Positions 8,445-18,606 are shown, counted from the first letter of the stretch. The stretch: 64,000 bases of DNA from CCY15215 sp039194995 (GCA_039194995.1 JBCCVR010000011.1:1-64000); one strand, 5' to 3'. Notes: generated from the letters alone by a model not told the origin. Program-made: numbers and translations.

Positions 8445-8797
8445 TAGACTATGCGAATTTTCATGGATTTAACTTCTCCTGTTTTTGCATCAATTTTAAA
8501 AATTTTGTATTCTCGTTCTGATTCTTTTCGCTCTATCTTGGGAAAAAGAGGATCCCTTACGATATCTGGAATTGGAGAATTTTGCGGGACAATTTCAAAA
8601 CCCAAAGTAATCAACCAAAACTTTTCATCATCAGACAGTTCGATTTCTTCAAGTCTTAAATCTTTGAGATTGCCAATACGTTCTCGAACTTCTTGAAAAT
8701 ATTTTGTTGCTGCGGCTACTGCATCGCGAACGTCTATTAAAGTTTTTTCTTCTACATTTTGCACGATCTGAGTTCCTCTTAATGCTATTGGAAGCAT
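8444..8797 (-). CDS. Small partner of the PIN protein, unknown
   Basis: A 117-residue protein encoded directly upstream of, and overlapping by one base, the PIN-domain gene. It has a helical N half (around DVRDAVAAATKYFQEVRERI) and a charged C-terminal half rich in Lys/Glu. I see no ribbon-helix-helix, HTH or AbrB motif of the classical antitoxins, so calling it an antitoxin rests on gene order alone. The pair lies 66 nt downstream of the tamB-like gene on the same strand and may be co-transcribed with it. Confidence 0.65.
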   Translation of the reverse strand: MLPIALRGTQIVQNVEEKTLIDVRDAVAAATKYFQEVRERIGNLKDLRLEEIELSDDEKFWLITLGFEIVPQNSPIPDIVRDPLFPKIERKESEREYKIFKIDAKTGEVKSMKIRIV

Positions 8798-8863
8798 AAC
8801 ATAAAATAATAAAGATGCGTCAATTTTTCTTGTTGCCTCTTTAGCTAAAAAACAATCATCCCA

Positions 8864-11800
8864 CTAAAACCGAGTTTCAAATTCAACGGATAAGCGACTA
8901 TCTCCCGAAAAATCCGTAGACCCTCGCACGGTAAAATCATCATTTAAACGGTATTGAGTATTAAAACGAGTGGGCTGATCCGGTGGGGTTAAATATTGCA
9001 AGACCGAGATCGAAAACCTGCGCCCGAAATCCTTTCCTAATTCTACTGCGACCCCCAAAGTTCCCGTGCGTCCCGTATCGTCGATCGCTTCTGCCGGAAA
9101 AATGCTAAAACTATCCAATCCAAAGGCATCGGCAATTTGATTTTCTACTCCTCCTAAAAGGGCGGTTCCGGCAATATTTGCTAATCCTCCCGCCAATGCC
9201 GTATTATCTCCTCCGGCAACAGCATTGATAAAGCCACCTCCCAATAAAGCAATGATTTCCGTTTCGCTGCGTTGGGGGGTGCTATTTAACGTTAGGATTT
9301 GTTGGGCGGGTTGTCCCCCCGTTGCTGCTGAAGTTTTCAAACTATCCGCTAACTCAAAGGCCGTACTCGTGACTTTCGCTTCGACTCGCAGGGTTTGCAC
9401 CGAACCGACATTCGTGGGGGTATCGCGAATTTCTGATGTAATCGTATCGTTTCTGATGACGGGACGGGAAGTTTCTAAGACGGATCCCACCAACAATAAA
9501 TCTAACTCGGGATCTAAGCCTCGTTCGGGTACGAAACGGGCAATATTGTCATAACTGCCATCCAGTCGCAGGGTTGACGTAAAGAGGTTGACAAAACCTC
9601 GATTGAGATTAATTGTCCCTCGCGGTTGCAGGTCAGCTAATGTGCCATTGACCCAAAATCGTCCCCCTGCAATGAACTGTAAAATCGGCTGTTGTTCGAT
9701 CGCAAAGTTATCCGTGAGGGTGAGTTGCAAATCGTCGAAGGAAACCGCCTCGGCGATCGCGGTATGTCCCCCCGGCAAACCGCCCCCAGAAGCCCCCGCC
9801 GCCCCTAAAACCTGCAAACTCCCATTCGCCACCTCTAACGCCCCGGAAATCCTCGGTTCGATGGCACTACCGGTGATTTGCACCTGTCCGAGAATGTCGC
9901 CTTGTAAGAGTCCTTTGAGATTCAAGGCGAGGGTATCTAAATCAATGATGAGGGGATTTTCTTGGGGACTGGCGGAAAAAGTCGGTAAGGTTCCCGTCGC
10001 AACGATATCGCCGCCGCCGAATTTCCCGGTTAATTGCTTGACATCGATGCGATCGAAGTTAAGGGCAATTTCTCCGTTGAGGTTGGTGATGGGATCGGGG
10101 ACGACTTGTAGGTTAACGGTACCATCTTCTAAGAGGATTTTCCCATCGGCTACTAATTGCGTTAAGCGCTTGCTTTCGGGATCGATAAACCCATCGACTT
10201 CGACATCGACTTCGCCTTTGCCATCCTCCCATTCCAACTGCTGGCGGGTGAGAATGTTAATAATTGCCAGTCCGTCGTCTTTCAGTTGGGCTTTGAGGCT
10301 GAGGCTGGTATCTTCTGGGGGTAGGGCGATGGGGATGGGGAGGCGATAGGGAATGACTCCCGTGACGGTTAGCGGGGTGCCTTCTTCCGCTAAAAGGCTT
10401 CTGCCGGAAAACCGCAAGCGCGCTTTATTATAACTAAAGGTACCTTCGGCCGAGTAAACATCGGTATCGTTAATTTGCGCGTCGGCGATATCGACTCGTC
10501 CCCTTGCTTGGGGGTTCTCTTGGGTGCCGGAAAGGTTGGCGGTTAAGTTAATGCGACCGCCAAAACCGATCGCGGGGGGTAAAGGCAGCAAATCTTGGAG
10601 GAGGAGAATAGGAAATTCCGTCACGTCTACTTTACCGGAAATGCCTTGGCCGCCATAGGTTCCCGATGCTTGCACGAATCCGTCTCCGGCTTTGAGTTCT
10701 AGGGGTAAGAGGGTAATCAATCCTTGTTCGATACTCCCTTTCGCGACGACTGTCTCCACGGCAAAAGACCCCCAATCCCAATCCAACCCGGACAGGTCGA
10801 ATTCAGCATCGGTTCCGCCAAACCCTTCTCGCAGCTTAGCCGAGAGTTGAATGGTACCGTCAAAGTTGCCCCGCAAGTCTGCAAGGGGAGGGACGGGAAA
10901 TGCCCGGCGGCGTTCTTCTTCTTGCAAGTCGAGGAGGGTTTGAATTTCCGAAAGGCGGCGCAGTCGGTCGAGAATGGAGATTTTTTGGGAAGAACCCACG
11001 GCTAGGGTATTTAAGTCCTCTGCCTCTCCGGGGGCATCTCGTTCGAGGGTACGGGCGAGGCGCAAGAAATCCTGAAAGTCTTTGAGGCGGAAGGTTTTCA
11101 ATAAATCTTGAATATCGCCATTGGTAATTTTGACATCCCCCTGAATTTGAGGATCGCTAAACATCTGACTTAAGCGGGCATCGAGGAGATACTGAGTTTC
11201 TCCTTCACTCAAATCTCCTTCTTGTAAGGAAATCGCACCATTAGCATAGGCGACGTTACCGGAAAAGCGATCGCCACTAACGGGACCAAACACCGGATCG
11301 GCGATCGCGACGTTTCCGGTGGCTTCCCATGTTTGCAAATCGATCGCAAAGTTGCCTTCTAAGTTACCTGCTAAGGGTTGGGCGGCGATAATGCGTGGCA
11401 CGAGGTGCAGGGGGGCGGTTGCTTTGGCGAGGGTAAGGGGGAAATTCGCGATCGCTGCGTTGAGGGTATTGCCTTCTCGTTCTCCGGTGGCGGTGAGTTC
11501 GTCGAGGTTGATGGCAAAGGTTTCTGGGAGATAGTTGCGATCGACGGTGGCAACAATGCGATCGCGCTGGCCGCGTATGTCTGCGTTCCCGCCTTCCCCC
11601 GGGACGAATTTGACTTCTCCCGACAGCACCGGATCGAGGACGAGTTGATTGAAAGCGACATTATCGAGGGAAACTTGACCTTGTAGGGAGGGCGATCGCA
11701 GAGATCCCGATACCTCGCCCGCAAAGCCGACGAGTCCGGAGAGAGAGACGTTTTCGCCGTCCAATCCCAAGGCGGTATAGCGGGCAATTTCGGTTTTAAC

Positions 11801-14695
11801 CCTTGCCAAATCGATATTCTGTACGTTGGCATCAAAATTAAATCCTCCCAATGCGCCCAATATATCTCGTTCTAACAGGGAGATGAGATCGATATTGATA
11901 TAACCCATTGCATCTAATTGATCCGAGGCGCTTGCTTTTTCAACGGTCAATCGCGACCCGTTCCATGCAAAGATAGCATCGAGAGGGCGATCGATGAGAG
12001 AAACGCCTTCATTGAGATGAATCTTTCCTTTCGCATTGAGGGCAGTGGGTTTGAAATTCGCTAAGTTTGCGTTAACATTTATATTTCCATCTAAAATGCC
12101 TCGCAATTCTGAAGAAACGCGACTCACTTGCAGGCCGCGAGGCACGAGATTGGCTTGTAAATTCCCCGTTTCTAAGAGGATAGTATTCGCGGTGATTTTG
12201 CCTCCTGCTGCGGCGATCGCCCCCGTCCCTGTGGCGCGAATTCCTTGCAGATTGAGAGCATTTAAAGACCCGGTAACGTTCAAATTTCCTGCCGCGATCG
12301 CTTCTAAATCCGGGGGAATTTGCGGGGTAATCTGACTGGGGGCAATTCCTTCCGCCGCGATCGCTGCTTGCCAGTTGCCCTCCTTAACTGTAAATCTCGC
12401 TTGTGCCGTTCCGCCTGCTAAATTTTCTACATTTCCCGTTCCTTGAATGGCAACGCGATCTAAGTCAAATGCTAGTTTTCGATCCGGTAATAGTCGATAA
12501 TTGAGTTCGGCATTTCCAGCCACAATTCCGAGAGATTCGCGGTTAATTTTCAGATCCGCAGGTAAAGTAATTAAACGCGATAACTCTGATAATTGAATCC
12601 CATCGGCAGTAACTTTAGCCGAGAAGGTATTATTCACAAATTCAAACCCCGTTGTACTGCCTTCTCCTCCCGCAATTCCTAGCCCCATTTTTCCCATTCC
12701 TGTAACTTGTTCTGGGAAAAATCCGGTGAGAGTTCCCTCGATTTGCATTTCTCCGGACAGAGTTTCTAACGGAGGTAAAGGAAAGCGATCGCGCAGAGAA
12801 CTGGGAATCATTCTTTCAACATTTACCCCAGAAGAACGAGCGATCGTCGAGAATTGACCTCTCGTAAAATTCAGATCGTTAATTTGCATTCGTCCCCCGG
12901 CAAGATTGAGGATGGCATCGCCGCGAACGATCGCATTATCGACAATAGCAGCGAGATCGAAGTTTGCCAAAGAACCCGATAAATTTAGCTTTGCATTCGC
13001 TTTACCAACTTGCTTTTCGATCGCTTCAGGCAGGGGAATTACTTGTCCCAAACCGACATCGGAAACAAGAATCGTCCCGCCATAGCGACCGTCTTTTACT
13101 TGGATATTATTGACTGTAACTCGCCCTTCTCCTAAGAGAACATTGCTGCTAATCGTCGCATTAAAATCCTGCCAATTGTCGAGAGGAACGGCAACTCGCG
13201 ATCGCGCTGACAAACTCCCCAGATTAAACGGCAATCCCTGTAATTTAATATTGTATAAATCGGCAAAATTCGTGGCAGAGAGATCGTTAACATTGATATT
13301 GGCGATCGCTTCTTTTTCCGGCAAACTTAAATAGGCATCTCCAGTAATTTCTCCCCCCAAAGCTGGATTGACAGTAAAGCGATCGACCGTCAAGATTCGC
13401 TGATTGACAGCGAGATCGAAATCGGCATCAATTGTATTTAACGCAATGCGATCCAGTCTGGGAAAGGTGCACGATCGTTGCGATAAGCAAGCATTTCTGA
13501 CAGTTCCCGATAGCTGAATGCGATCGAAATCTCCCGTTAATTCGCTATCAACAGAAATCGCCCCCGAAAAAGGAATATCGGGCGGTTCGATCTCCATTGT
13601 TTTGAAGAGAGTCGAAAATTCTACAGGGTTTACCGTTGCTCTAACATCAAATCCCGATTCTTCCGATACCGTCCCGTTAACCGTTGTCGCAATTTCTCCC
13701 AAATAAGCGGTAATATCTTCCAATTTTGCGGTTTTCTCCTGCAAGCGAATCTTTCCTTGAGGAATAGTGAGGGGTTGAGCAATAATATCGCTCGCAACGG
13801 CAATTTTAGCGATCGTTAAAATTCCATCAATTGACGGCAAACTCTCCACAGAAAAAGGATTACCTGCGATATCAATCGTTGCATTAATGCTGGCTTCTCC
13901 TTGCAAATCGGCGATGCGAAATTGTTCGAGACGGAGGGGGATAATATTTTTAAATTCTGCTAGATTAACTTGACTTGCCGTAACATTTAACTTGGCTCTT
14001 AAATTGGGAATTCTTTTCTCGGGAACGACCCCTTGACCCTGAACCGAGAATGTTCCTCCTTCGGGGAAAAATCCTTCTAAAGCCGCGACTTGAATATCCT
14101 CGTACCTATCTTTTAGATGCACGATCGCCCTTGTTGCCGTGACGCTAATAGGAGGCTGGAACTTGTCGTCTGGGTAGCGACCGACGGCGGTTAAATTACT
14201 ATCAAAGACCCGGACGGTAGAGACATTAACGGTAATGGGAAAATTGCTTTTTGGAAAAGGGGGAATATCCAACCAATTGCGCTTTTCTCGCTGTTCGAGA
14301 TAAGCCTCGGCTTCAATCAGGGCGATATCTAAATTTAACTTGCGCTGGGTGAGAATAATGAGAGGATTGTAACGAACGCGAATACTCTGCACCGTCGCCG
14401 TATCTGGTTGTTCTTTGGTTGCGGGAATCACCGTTCTTCCCAAACGCAATCCCGTGAGAGAAAACATTTCCACATCCCCCAATTCTACCTCTCGTTGCAG
14501 TAGATTTTCGAGGACGCTTTCCACTTGGGGACCGAGAAAGCGAGGTGCGAGAAAATGTTGTACGAGAAGCCAAATAATTGCGAGACTGCTGGCAGTTCCA
14601 CCGCTTAAAATAAGAAAAAACCGCAACCAAAAATTGCGCCTGCGTCGGGGGGGTGGGGTATCTCGGCGACCGCCGGATCCGGGCAACAGATTCAT
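8864..14695 (-). CDS. tamB: TamB-like translocation/assembly module protein
   Basis: A 1943-residue AsmA-like protein of the TamB (formerly DUF490) family. After a Pro/Arg-rich start (PPPRRRRNFW) a single membrane anchor spans about residues 24-45. Then come some 1600 residues of repeating beta strands of the kind that fold into a hydrophobic groove. The C-terminal ~350 residues are the TamB domain proper (SVLETSRPVIRNDTITSEI; later LTLNSTPQRSETEIIALLGG), ending in beta strands with a terminal aromatic (FETRF). It would sit in the inner membrane and span the periplasm to the outer membrane. Family members help outer-membrane protein assembly and bridge-type lipid transport; in cyanobacteria the exact role is open. 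No BamA/TamA-like gene is in the window. Divergent from the phosphopantetheinyl transferase. Confidence 0.92.
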   Translation of the reverse strand: MNLLPGSGGRRDTPPPRRRRNFWLRFFLILSGGTASSLAIIWLLVQHFLAPRFLGPQVESVLENLLQREVELGDVEMFSLTGLRLGRTVIPATKEQPDTATVQSIRVRYNPLIILTQRKLNLDIALIEAEAYLEQREKRNWLDIPPFPKSNFPITVNVSTVRVFDSNLTAVGRYPDDKFQPPISVTATRAIVHLKDRYEDIQVAALEGFFPEGGTFSVQGQGVVPEKRIPNLRAKLNVTASQVNLAEFKNIIPLRLEQFRIADLQGEASINATIDIAGNPFSVESLPSIDGILTIAKIAVASDIIAQPLTIPQGKIRLQEKTAKLEDITAYLGEIATTVNGTVSEESGFDVRATVNPVEFSTLFKTMEIEPPDIPFSGAISVDSELTGDFDRIQLSGTVRNACLSQRSCTFPRLDRIALNTIDADFDLAVNQRILTVDRFTVNPALGGEITGDAYLSLPEKEAIANINVNDLSATNFADLYNIKLQGLPFNLGSLSARSRVAVPLDNWQDFNATISSNVLLGEGRVTVNNIQVKDGRYGGTILVSDVGLGQVIPLPEAIEKQVGKANAKLNLSGSLANFDLAAIVDNAIVRGDAILNLAGGRMQINDLNFTRGQFSTIARSSGVNVERMIPSSLRDRFPLPPLETLSGEMQIEGTLTGFFPEQVTGMGKMGLGIAGGEGSTTGFEFVNNTFSAKVTADGIQLSELSRLITLPADLKINRESLGIVAGNAELNYRLLPDRKLAFDLDRVAIQGTGNVENLAGGTAQARFTVKEGNWQAAIAAEGIAPSQITPQIPPDLEAIAAGNLNVTGSLNALNLQGIRATGTGAIAAAGGKITANTILLETGNLQANLVPRGLQVSRVSSELRGILDGNINVNANLANFKPTALNAKGKIHLNEGVSLIDRPLDAIFAWNGSRLTVEKASASDQLDAMGYINIDLISLLERDILGALGGFNFDANVQNIDLARVKTEIARYTALGLDGENVSLSGLVGFAGEVSGSLRSPSLQGQVSLDNVAFNQLVLDPVLSGEVKFVPGEGGNADIRGQRDRIVATVDRNYLPETFAINLDELTATGEREGNTLNAAIANFPLTLAKATAPLHLVPRIIAAQPLAGNLEGNFAIDLQTWEATGNVAIADPVFGPVSGDRFSGNVAYANGAISLQEGDLSEGETQYLLDARLSQMFSDPQIQGDVKITNGDIQDLLKTFRLKDFQDFLRLARTLERDAPGEAEDLNTLAVGSSQKISILDRLRRLSEIQTLLDLQEEERRRAFPVPPLADLRGNFDGTIQLSAKLREGFGGTDAEFDLSGLDWDWGSFAVETVVAKGSIEQGLITLLPLELKAGDGFVQASGTYGGQGISGKVDVTEFPILLLQDLLPLPPAIGFGGRINLTANLSGTQENPQARGRVDIADAQINDTDVYSAEGTFSYNKARLRFSGRSLLAEEGTPLTVTGVIPYRLPIPIALPPEDTSLSLKAQLKDDGLAIINILTRQQLEWEDGKGEVDVEVDGFIDPESKRLTQLVADGKILLEDGTVNLQVVPDPITNLNGEIALNFDRIDVKQLTGKFGGGDIVATGTLPTFSASPQENPLIIDLDTLALNLKGLLQGDILGQVQITGSAIEPRISGALEVANGSLQVLGAAGASGGGLPGGHTAIAEAVSFDDLQLTLTDNFAIEQQPILQFIAGGRFWVNGTLADLQPRGTINLNRGFVNLFTSTLRLDGSYDNIARFVPERGLDPELDLLLVGSVLETSRPVIRNDTITSEIRDTPTNVGSVQTLRVEAKVTSTAFELADSLKTSAATGGQPAQQILTLNSTPQRSETEIIALLGGGFINAVAGGDNTALAGGLANIAGTALLGGVENQIADAFGLDSFSIFPAEAIDDTGRTGTLGVAVELGKDFGRRFSISVLQYLTPPDQPTRFNTQYRLNDDFTVRGSTDFSGDSRLSVEFETRF

Positions 14696-14748
14696 GTTAT
14701 CTCGCTCCTCTCACACTCTCTGAATTATGAACGAAGATCGAACAATTG

Positions 14749-15447
14749 ATGAAAGTATCAGATGAATTTTGGCAGCTTCTCCCAGAAATTTTCCATTCCC
14801 CCGATCGCGCGGTTCGGGTTTGGCGATGCAATCTCAAATTCCCCCCCGTGACGGTGGAAGCCCTAGAAAAGTTGCTGGAGGAGGAGGAAAAGACAAAAGC
14901 AGGGCGGTTTCATTTCCAAGAGGATCGCGATCGCTATATCCTCGGGCGGGGGCTGTTGCGGCTATTATTGGGGCATCATCTGCAACGAGACCCCCAAAGC
15001 CTACAATTTGCCTATTCTGCCAAAGGAAAGCCCTTTTTGCCCGATGAAGCGGTGCAATTTAATATTTCCCATTCTGGGGACTTTGTGCTGTTGGGGATGA
15101 GTCGCGATCGCGCGATCGGCGTTGATGTAGAACAAATTCGCCCCCTTCCCGATGCCTTAAAGTTGGCACAACGTTTCTTCTGCGAGGCAGAATGGGAGAA
15201 GATTCGCAGTTTACCCTCAAATTTAACCTCAAGAGCATTTTTCACGGCTTGGACGCGCAAAGAGGCATTTCTCAAGGCGACGGGAGAGGGCATAGTAGGA
15301 CTGCAAGATGTAGAAGTTTCTCTCTTGCCCGACGAACCCGCCCGAATTTATCGCATTGAGGGAAAAATTGCGACAGAATGGCAGTTAGAATCTCTCGATC
15401 TGGGTGAGGACTATGTAGGGGCTATGGTGGTCTCAACCTTAGAATAG
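14749..15447 (+). CDS. Sfp-type 4'-phosphopantetheinyl transferase
   Basis: A 232-residue enzyme that moves the phosphopantetheine arm from CoA to carrier proteins. Family motifs are intact: FNISHSGD (105-111), the Mg-binding GVDVE (124-128) and WTRKEAFLKATGEG (168-181). Length and motifs fit the Sfp/HetI class, which in cyanobacteria usually serves both fatty-acid ACP and secondary-metabolite carriers. The ATG at 14749 follows an in-frame TTG at 14746 and is the likely start. No polyketide or peptide synthetase gene is in the window, so it is probably the housekeeping enzyme. Confidence 0.9.
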   Translation: MKVSDEFWQLLPEIFHSPDRAVRVWRCNLKFPPVTVEALEKLLEEEEKTKAGRFHFQEDRDRYILGRGLLRLLLGHHLQRDPQSLQFAYSAKGKPFLPDEAVQFNISHSGDFVLLGMSRDRAIGVDVEQIRPLPDALKLAQRFFCEAEWEKIRSLPSNLTSRAFFTAWTRKEAFLKATGEGIVGLQDVEVSLLPDEPARIYRIEGKIATEWQLESLDLGEDYVGAMVVSTLE

Positions 15448-15484
15448 ATTCTAATCAAAGTTGTTACGGAGGAGAATCCCGCTC

Positions 15485-16087
15485 GTGGAAAAGCACGCCG
15501 ATCGCGTCGAAATACTATCTGAAGCGCAACGTAGCGAGGCCATTGATGTACTCCAAAGCGCGTTTCACAACCATCCCATGTTTCCCTCCGATCCGACAGG
15601 CCGCCGATCGCATTTGATGGTTGTGGCTATTCTTGATGCGTTTGCGGGCGCACCCGATGCGACTCTATTAGGTATCTCTCGCGAGGGTAAATTGGCGTGC
15701 GTGGCATTCACATTCACCTATGGTTACGAGCCAAGCGGTCTAACCGTAGCATTGTTCTTGTGGCGTATGGTGAGAGCTTTAGGCTGGCAGACATTTCGCG
15801 GGATGGGGCAGGCAATGTCTGAAAAGCATGGGGGCGACGGGCAACGGTTAGAACTGATGCTGTTAGGCACGCGCAATGGCTATCAAGGTCAGGGCTTAGG
15901 CCGCACGATGCTGCGCTACCTCTTCGACTTTGCTCGCGAAAGAGGTTACGCATCTGTGGTACTCGAAACCTCCAAGCAGACTCCAGCCTTTGAATTCTAC
16001 CGACACGAAGGCTTCGTACTGGAAAAGGAAATACCATTGCCAACAATTTCTCTGTGTATGATGCGCCGGCCTTCAGAAGGAGTTTGA
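15485..16087 (+). CDS. GNAT-family N-acetyltransferase
   Basis: A 200-residue acetyltransferase. The acetyl-CoA loop motif R/Q-x-x-G-x-G/A is seen as NGYQGQGLGRTML, and the C-terminal YxxxGF as FYRHEGF. The substrate cannot be read from the sequence. The frame opens at a TTG at 15461, but GGAGGAG at 15468-15474 is placed to serve the GTG at 15485, so I start there. It begins 37 nt after the phosphopantetheinyl transferase gene and may be co-transcribed with it. Confidence 0.85.
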   Translation: MEKHADRVEILSEAQRSEAIDVLQSAFHNHPMFPSDPTGRRSHLMVVAILDAFAGAPDATLLGISREGKLACVAFTFTYGYEPSGLTVALFLWRMVRALGWQTFRGMGQAMSEKHGGDGQRLELMLLGTRNGYQGQGLGRTMLRYLFDFARERGYASVVLETSKQTPAFEFYRHEGFVLEKEIPLPTISLCMMRRPSEGV

Positions 16088-16168
16088 CATTCCCCCACGA
16101 CATCGAGAGATCGAACCTTTAAGAAGTTTTTCCGTCTGTATTGTTTGTCCGAACGTATCAGGGAAACC

Positions 16169-16855
16169 ATGAAAGAGAAACTGTTGGGACTTTTAGCGCT
16201 CCTAAGTACGACTTTAACCCTTCCTGCTTTTGCCGTTGAACCCGCTTTAGTGGATTATCGAGATCGCGTTTCTTGGTCGGAGGTAGAGTACAGTGAGTTT
16301 GATGGCTTGTACGTGAACGATCGCCATACGGGCATTGGCGGACGGCGGGATTATTTTGTCAGTCAGTGGAGTAAATCTGGCATTCGCTTAACCGTCCGAG
16401 ATAGTTTTGTTGCCAGCGTTTCTATTGTCAGTCGCGTCCGGTATCGTTCGCGGCGAAAATACAATCATCATCGGGAACGATGGGAAACAGTTTCCATTCC
16501 TCGAACCGTCCGAGAAAGGGTGGAGAATTGGAGCTATAACGACTACACTCCCAGCGCTATTCATTTTATAATCGACGGCGATCGCTATACTTATACCGAG
16601 GGAGAAGTCTCCCCAGAACTTGCCAATGCTCTCGCGAATGCTCCCATTGAAAACATGACCATTCGCCTCGAATTTGCCGAGACCAATCAACGAGATATCA
16701 AGCCCTTAATGGAAGTCGAAATTGGCAAAGGCACGGTGAGGGCATGGCGACAAGTCTTTGCAGAAACGAGCGATCGCGCCGAAATTCAAAGCATTATCGA
16801 TCGCGACAAAGACCGCGATCGCCCCAGCATCGAACCAAGGGAAAACCGTCGTTAA
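16169..16855 (+). CDS. Secreted protein of unknown function
   Basis: A 228-residue protein with a clear signal peptide: basic MKEK, a hydrophobic stretch and the cleavage motif PAFA at about residue 21-22. The mature part is rich in charged and aromatic residues (RYRSRRKYNHHRERW) with a helix-poor, beta-looking core, ending in a very charged tail (DRDKDRDRPSIEPRE). I do not recognise the family. The in-frame TTG at 16145 would put residues ahead of the signal peptide, so the ATG at 16169 is preferred. Expected location: periplasm. Confidence 0.75.
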   Translation: MKEKLLGLLALLSTTLTLPAFAVEPALVDYRDRVSWSEVEYSEFDGLYVNDRHTGIGGRRDYFVSQWSKSGIRLTVRDSFVASVSIVSRVRYRSRRKYNHHRERWETVSIPRTVRERVENWSYNDYTPSAIHFIIDGDRYTYTEGEVSPELANALANAPIENMTIRLEFAETNQRDIKPLMEVEIGKGTVRAWRQVFAETSDRAEIQSIIDRDKDRDRPSIEPRENRR

Positions 16856-16944
16856 TGCAAATCGCGGAACGGGTAAGAGACGATCGCGATTGTAAAGTTC
16901 AACCTAAAATACTCATGAACCAATTATCAACCACGATGTTGCAC

Positions 16945-17007
16945 GGGGGGTTTGGGGGCGGTGCTGCGCCCACAAGGGGGGGGGACTGGGGGGGAGACCG
17001 CCCCCCC
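16945..17007 (+). other. G-tract element with C-run hairpin
   Basis: Within the 284-nt gap before the dehydrogenase gene lie G6 (16945-16950), G5 (16954-16958), G9 (16976-16984) and G7 (16988-16994), followed by C7 (17001-17007). The last G-run and the C-run can pair across a 6-nt loop. Alternatively the four G-runs meet the usual pattern for a G-quadruplex. The two structures compete for the same bases. Role unknown. Confidence 0.6.
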
Positions 17008-17139
17008 AAGAACTTCGGGTTTTCGGATGGTGTTAATGATTACTCTAACTCATGCTTTTACCGACAGATTTCAAGATAAGTTGTCCAGATGAGGAACAAG
17101 GAAAGATAAAATGAGTAGCGAGAAGATTAAGCGATCGCA

Positions 17140-18606
17140 ATGGTTTTACCCAATTACATCGATGGAGAATGGCAACCGTCAAACGGGACGGAAATTATCG
17201 AGATTATTAATCCCGCAACGCGAGAAATCCTCGATCGCGTCCCCCTATCCAGTCGTGCAGATGTGGAAAATGCCGTACAAGCTGCCGCAACAGCCTTTCC
17301 CGCTTGGCGTAAAACCCCTCCCCTCGCCCGCATTCAATATTTGTTTAAATTAAAAACATTACTCGAAGAAAACTTAGATGAATTGTGCCGCATTATTACT
17401 CAAGAATGCGGCAAAACCTTGGCAGAATCTAAAGGAGAATGGCAGAGGGCGATCGAAAATGTCGAGGTTGCCTGCGGCGTTCCCACCCTCATGCAAGGAT
17501 ATAACTTGGAAGATATCGCCCGGGGCATCGACGAAATCATGATTCGCCAACCCGTGGGTATTACGGCAATTATCGCCCCATTTAATTTTCCGGGGATGAT
17601 TCCCTTTTGGTTTTTACCCTATGCGATCGCCTGCGGTAATACAGTCATCGTCAAACCCTCGGAAAAAGTCCCCCTGACCATGCAACGGGTTTTCGAACTC
17701 TTGCAACAAACGGGTTTACCCAAAGGCATCGTTAATTTAGTTAATGGAGCCAGAGAAGCCGTTGATGCCATCTTAGAACATCCCCAGATCCGGGCGGTGA
17801 GTTTTGTCGGCTCATCTCCCGTCGCCAAATATGTCTACGGAAAAGCCGCCAGTCACGGCAAACGAGTCCAGTGCCAAGGGGGAGCCAAAAACCCCATTAT
17901 TATTCTGCCCGATGCCGATCGCGCCCTCACGACGAAAATTGCCGCCGATAGTGCCTTTGGTTGTGCGGGTCAGCGATGTTTGGCCGCTTCTTTAGCCGTG
18001 ACGGTGGGAGAGGCAAAAGATTGGTTTGTAGAAGCGATCGCGGAAACCGCAGCCACTCGCGTCGTCGGTAACGGCTTAGAAGAGGGAGTGCAAATGGGCC
18101 CGGTCATTAACGCCCAAAGTCAAGAGAGAATATCCGGACTGGTGGGAGATGCGATCGCAGCCGGGGCAAAACCGTTAGTAGACGGACGCAATGCGAAAAT
18201 TTCCGGGTATGAAAACGGCTATTTTATCCGGCCGACCCTTCTAACTGAAGTCGATCCCGCCGGAATGCTGGCTAAAACCGAGGTTTTCGGACCCGTTTTG
18301 GGCACGATCGCACTGGAGACCATCGACGAAGCGATCGCCCTTGTCAATAGCGGACAATGGGGCAATATGGCCTGTTTATTCACCTCTAGCGGGGCCGCGG
18401 CCAGAAAGTTCCGTTACGAAGCTGAAGCGGGGAATATCGGCATTAATATTGGCGTGGCGGCACCGATGGCATTCTTCCCATTTAGCGGTTGGAAAGAGAG
18501 TTTTTTCGGGGATCTCCACGGTCAGGGCAAACAGGCGATCGAGTTTTTTACTCAAACTAAAGTAGTCGTCGAACGATGGTTTGATGATTGGACGCGACAA
18601 TTTTAA
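17140..18606 (+). CDS. mmsA: CoA-acylating methylmalonate-semialdehyde dehydrogenase
   Basis: A 488-residue aldehyde dehydrogenase of the MmsA type, which oxidises (methyl)malonate semialdehyde to propionyl- or acetyl-CoA in valine or beta-alanine/inositol breakdown. Seen: PFNFPGMIPFWFLPYA with the oxyanion Asn near 148, nucleotide-binding FVGSSPVAKY, catalytic Cys in GQRC (C280), and GGAKN in place of the ELGGKN of ordinary ALDHs; loss of that Glu is typical of the CoA-dependent group. Whether the cell has the rest of a valine pathway cannot be judged here. The end overlaps by 4 nt the end of the convergent gene at 18603. Confidence 0.9.
   Translation: MVLPNYIDGEWQPSNGTEIIEIINPATREILDRVPLSSRADVENAVQAAATAFPAWRKTPPLARIQYLFKLKTLLEENLDELCRIITQECGKTLAESKGEWQRAIENVEVACGVPTLMQGYNLEDIARGIDEIMIRQPVGITAIIAPFNFPGMIPFWFLPYAIACGNTVIVKPSEKVPLTMQRVFELLQQTGLPKGIVNLVNGAREAVDAILEHPQIRAVSFVGSSPVAKYVYGKAASHGKRVQCQGGAKNPIIILPDADRALTTKIAADSAFGCAGQRCLAASLAVTVGEAKDWFVEAIAETAATRVVGNGLEEGVQMGPVINAQSQERISGLVGDAIAAGAKPLVDGRNAKISGYENGYFIRPTLLTEVDPAGMLAKTEVFGPVLGTIALETIDEAIALVNSGQWGNMACLFTSSGAAARKFRYEAEAGNIGINIGVAAPMAFFPFSGWKESFFGDLHGQGKQAIEFFTQTKVVVERWFDDWTRQF

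Noticed and set aside
9225..14650. Several long plus-strand ORFs opposite the tamB-like gene
   Set aside because: They are antisense shadows of a long, repetitive beta-strand gene and show no domain or start signal.
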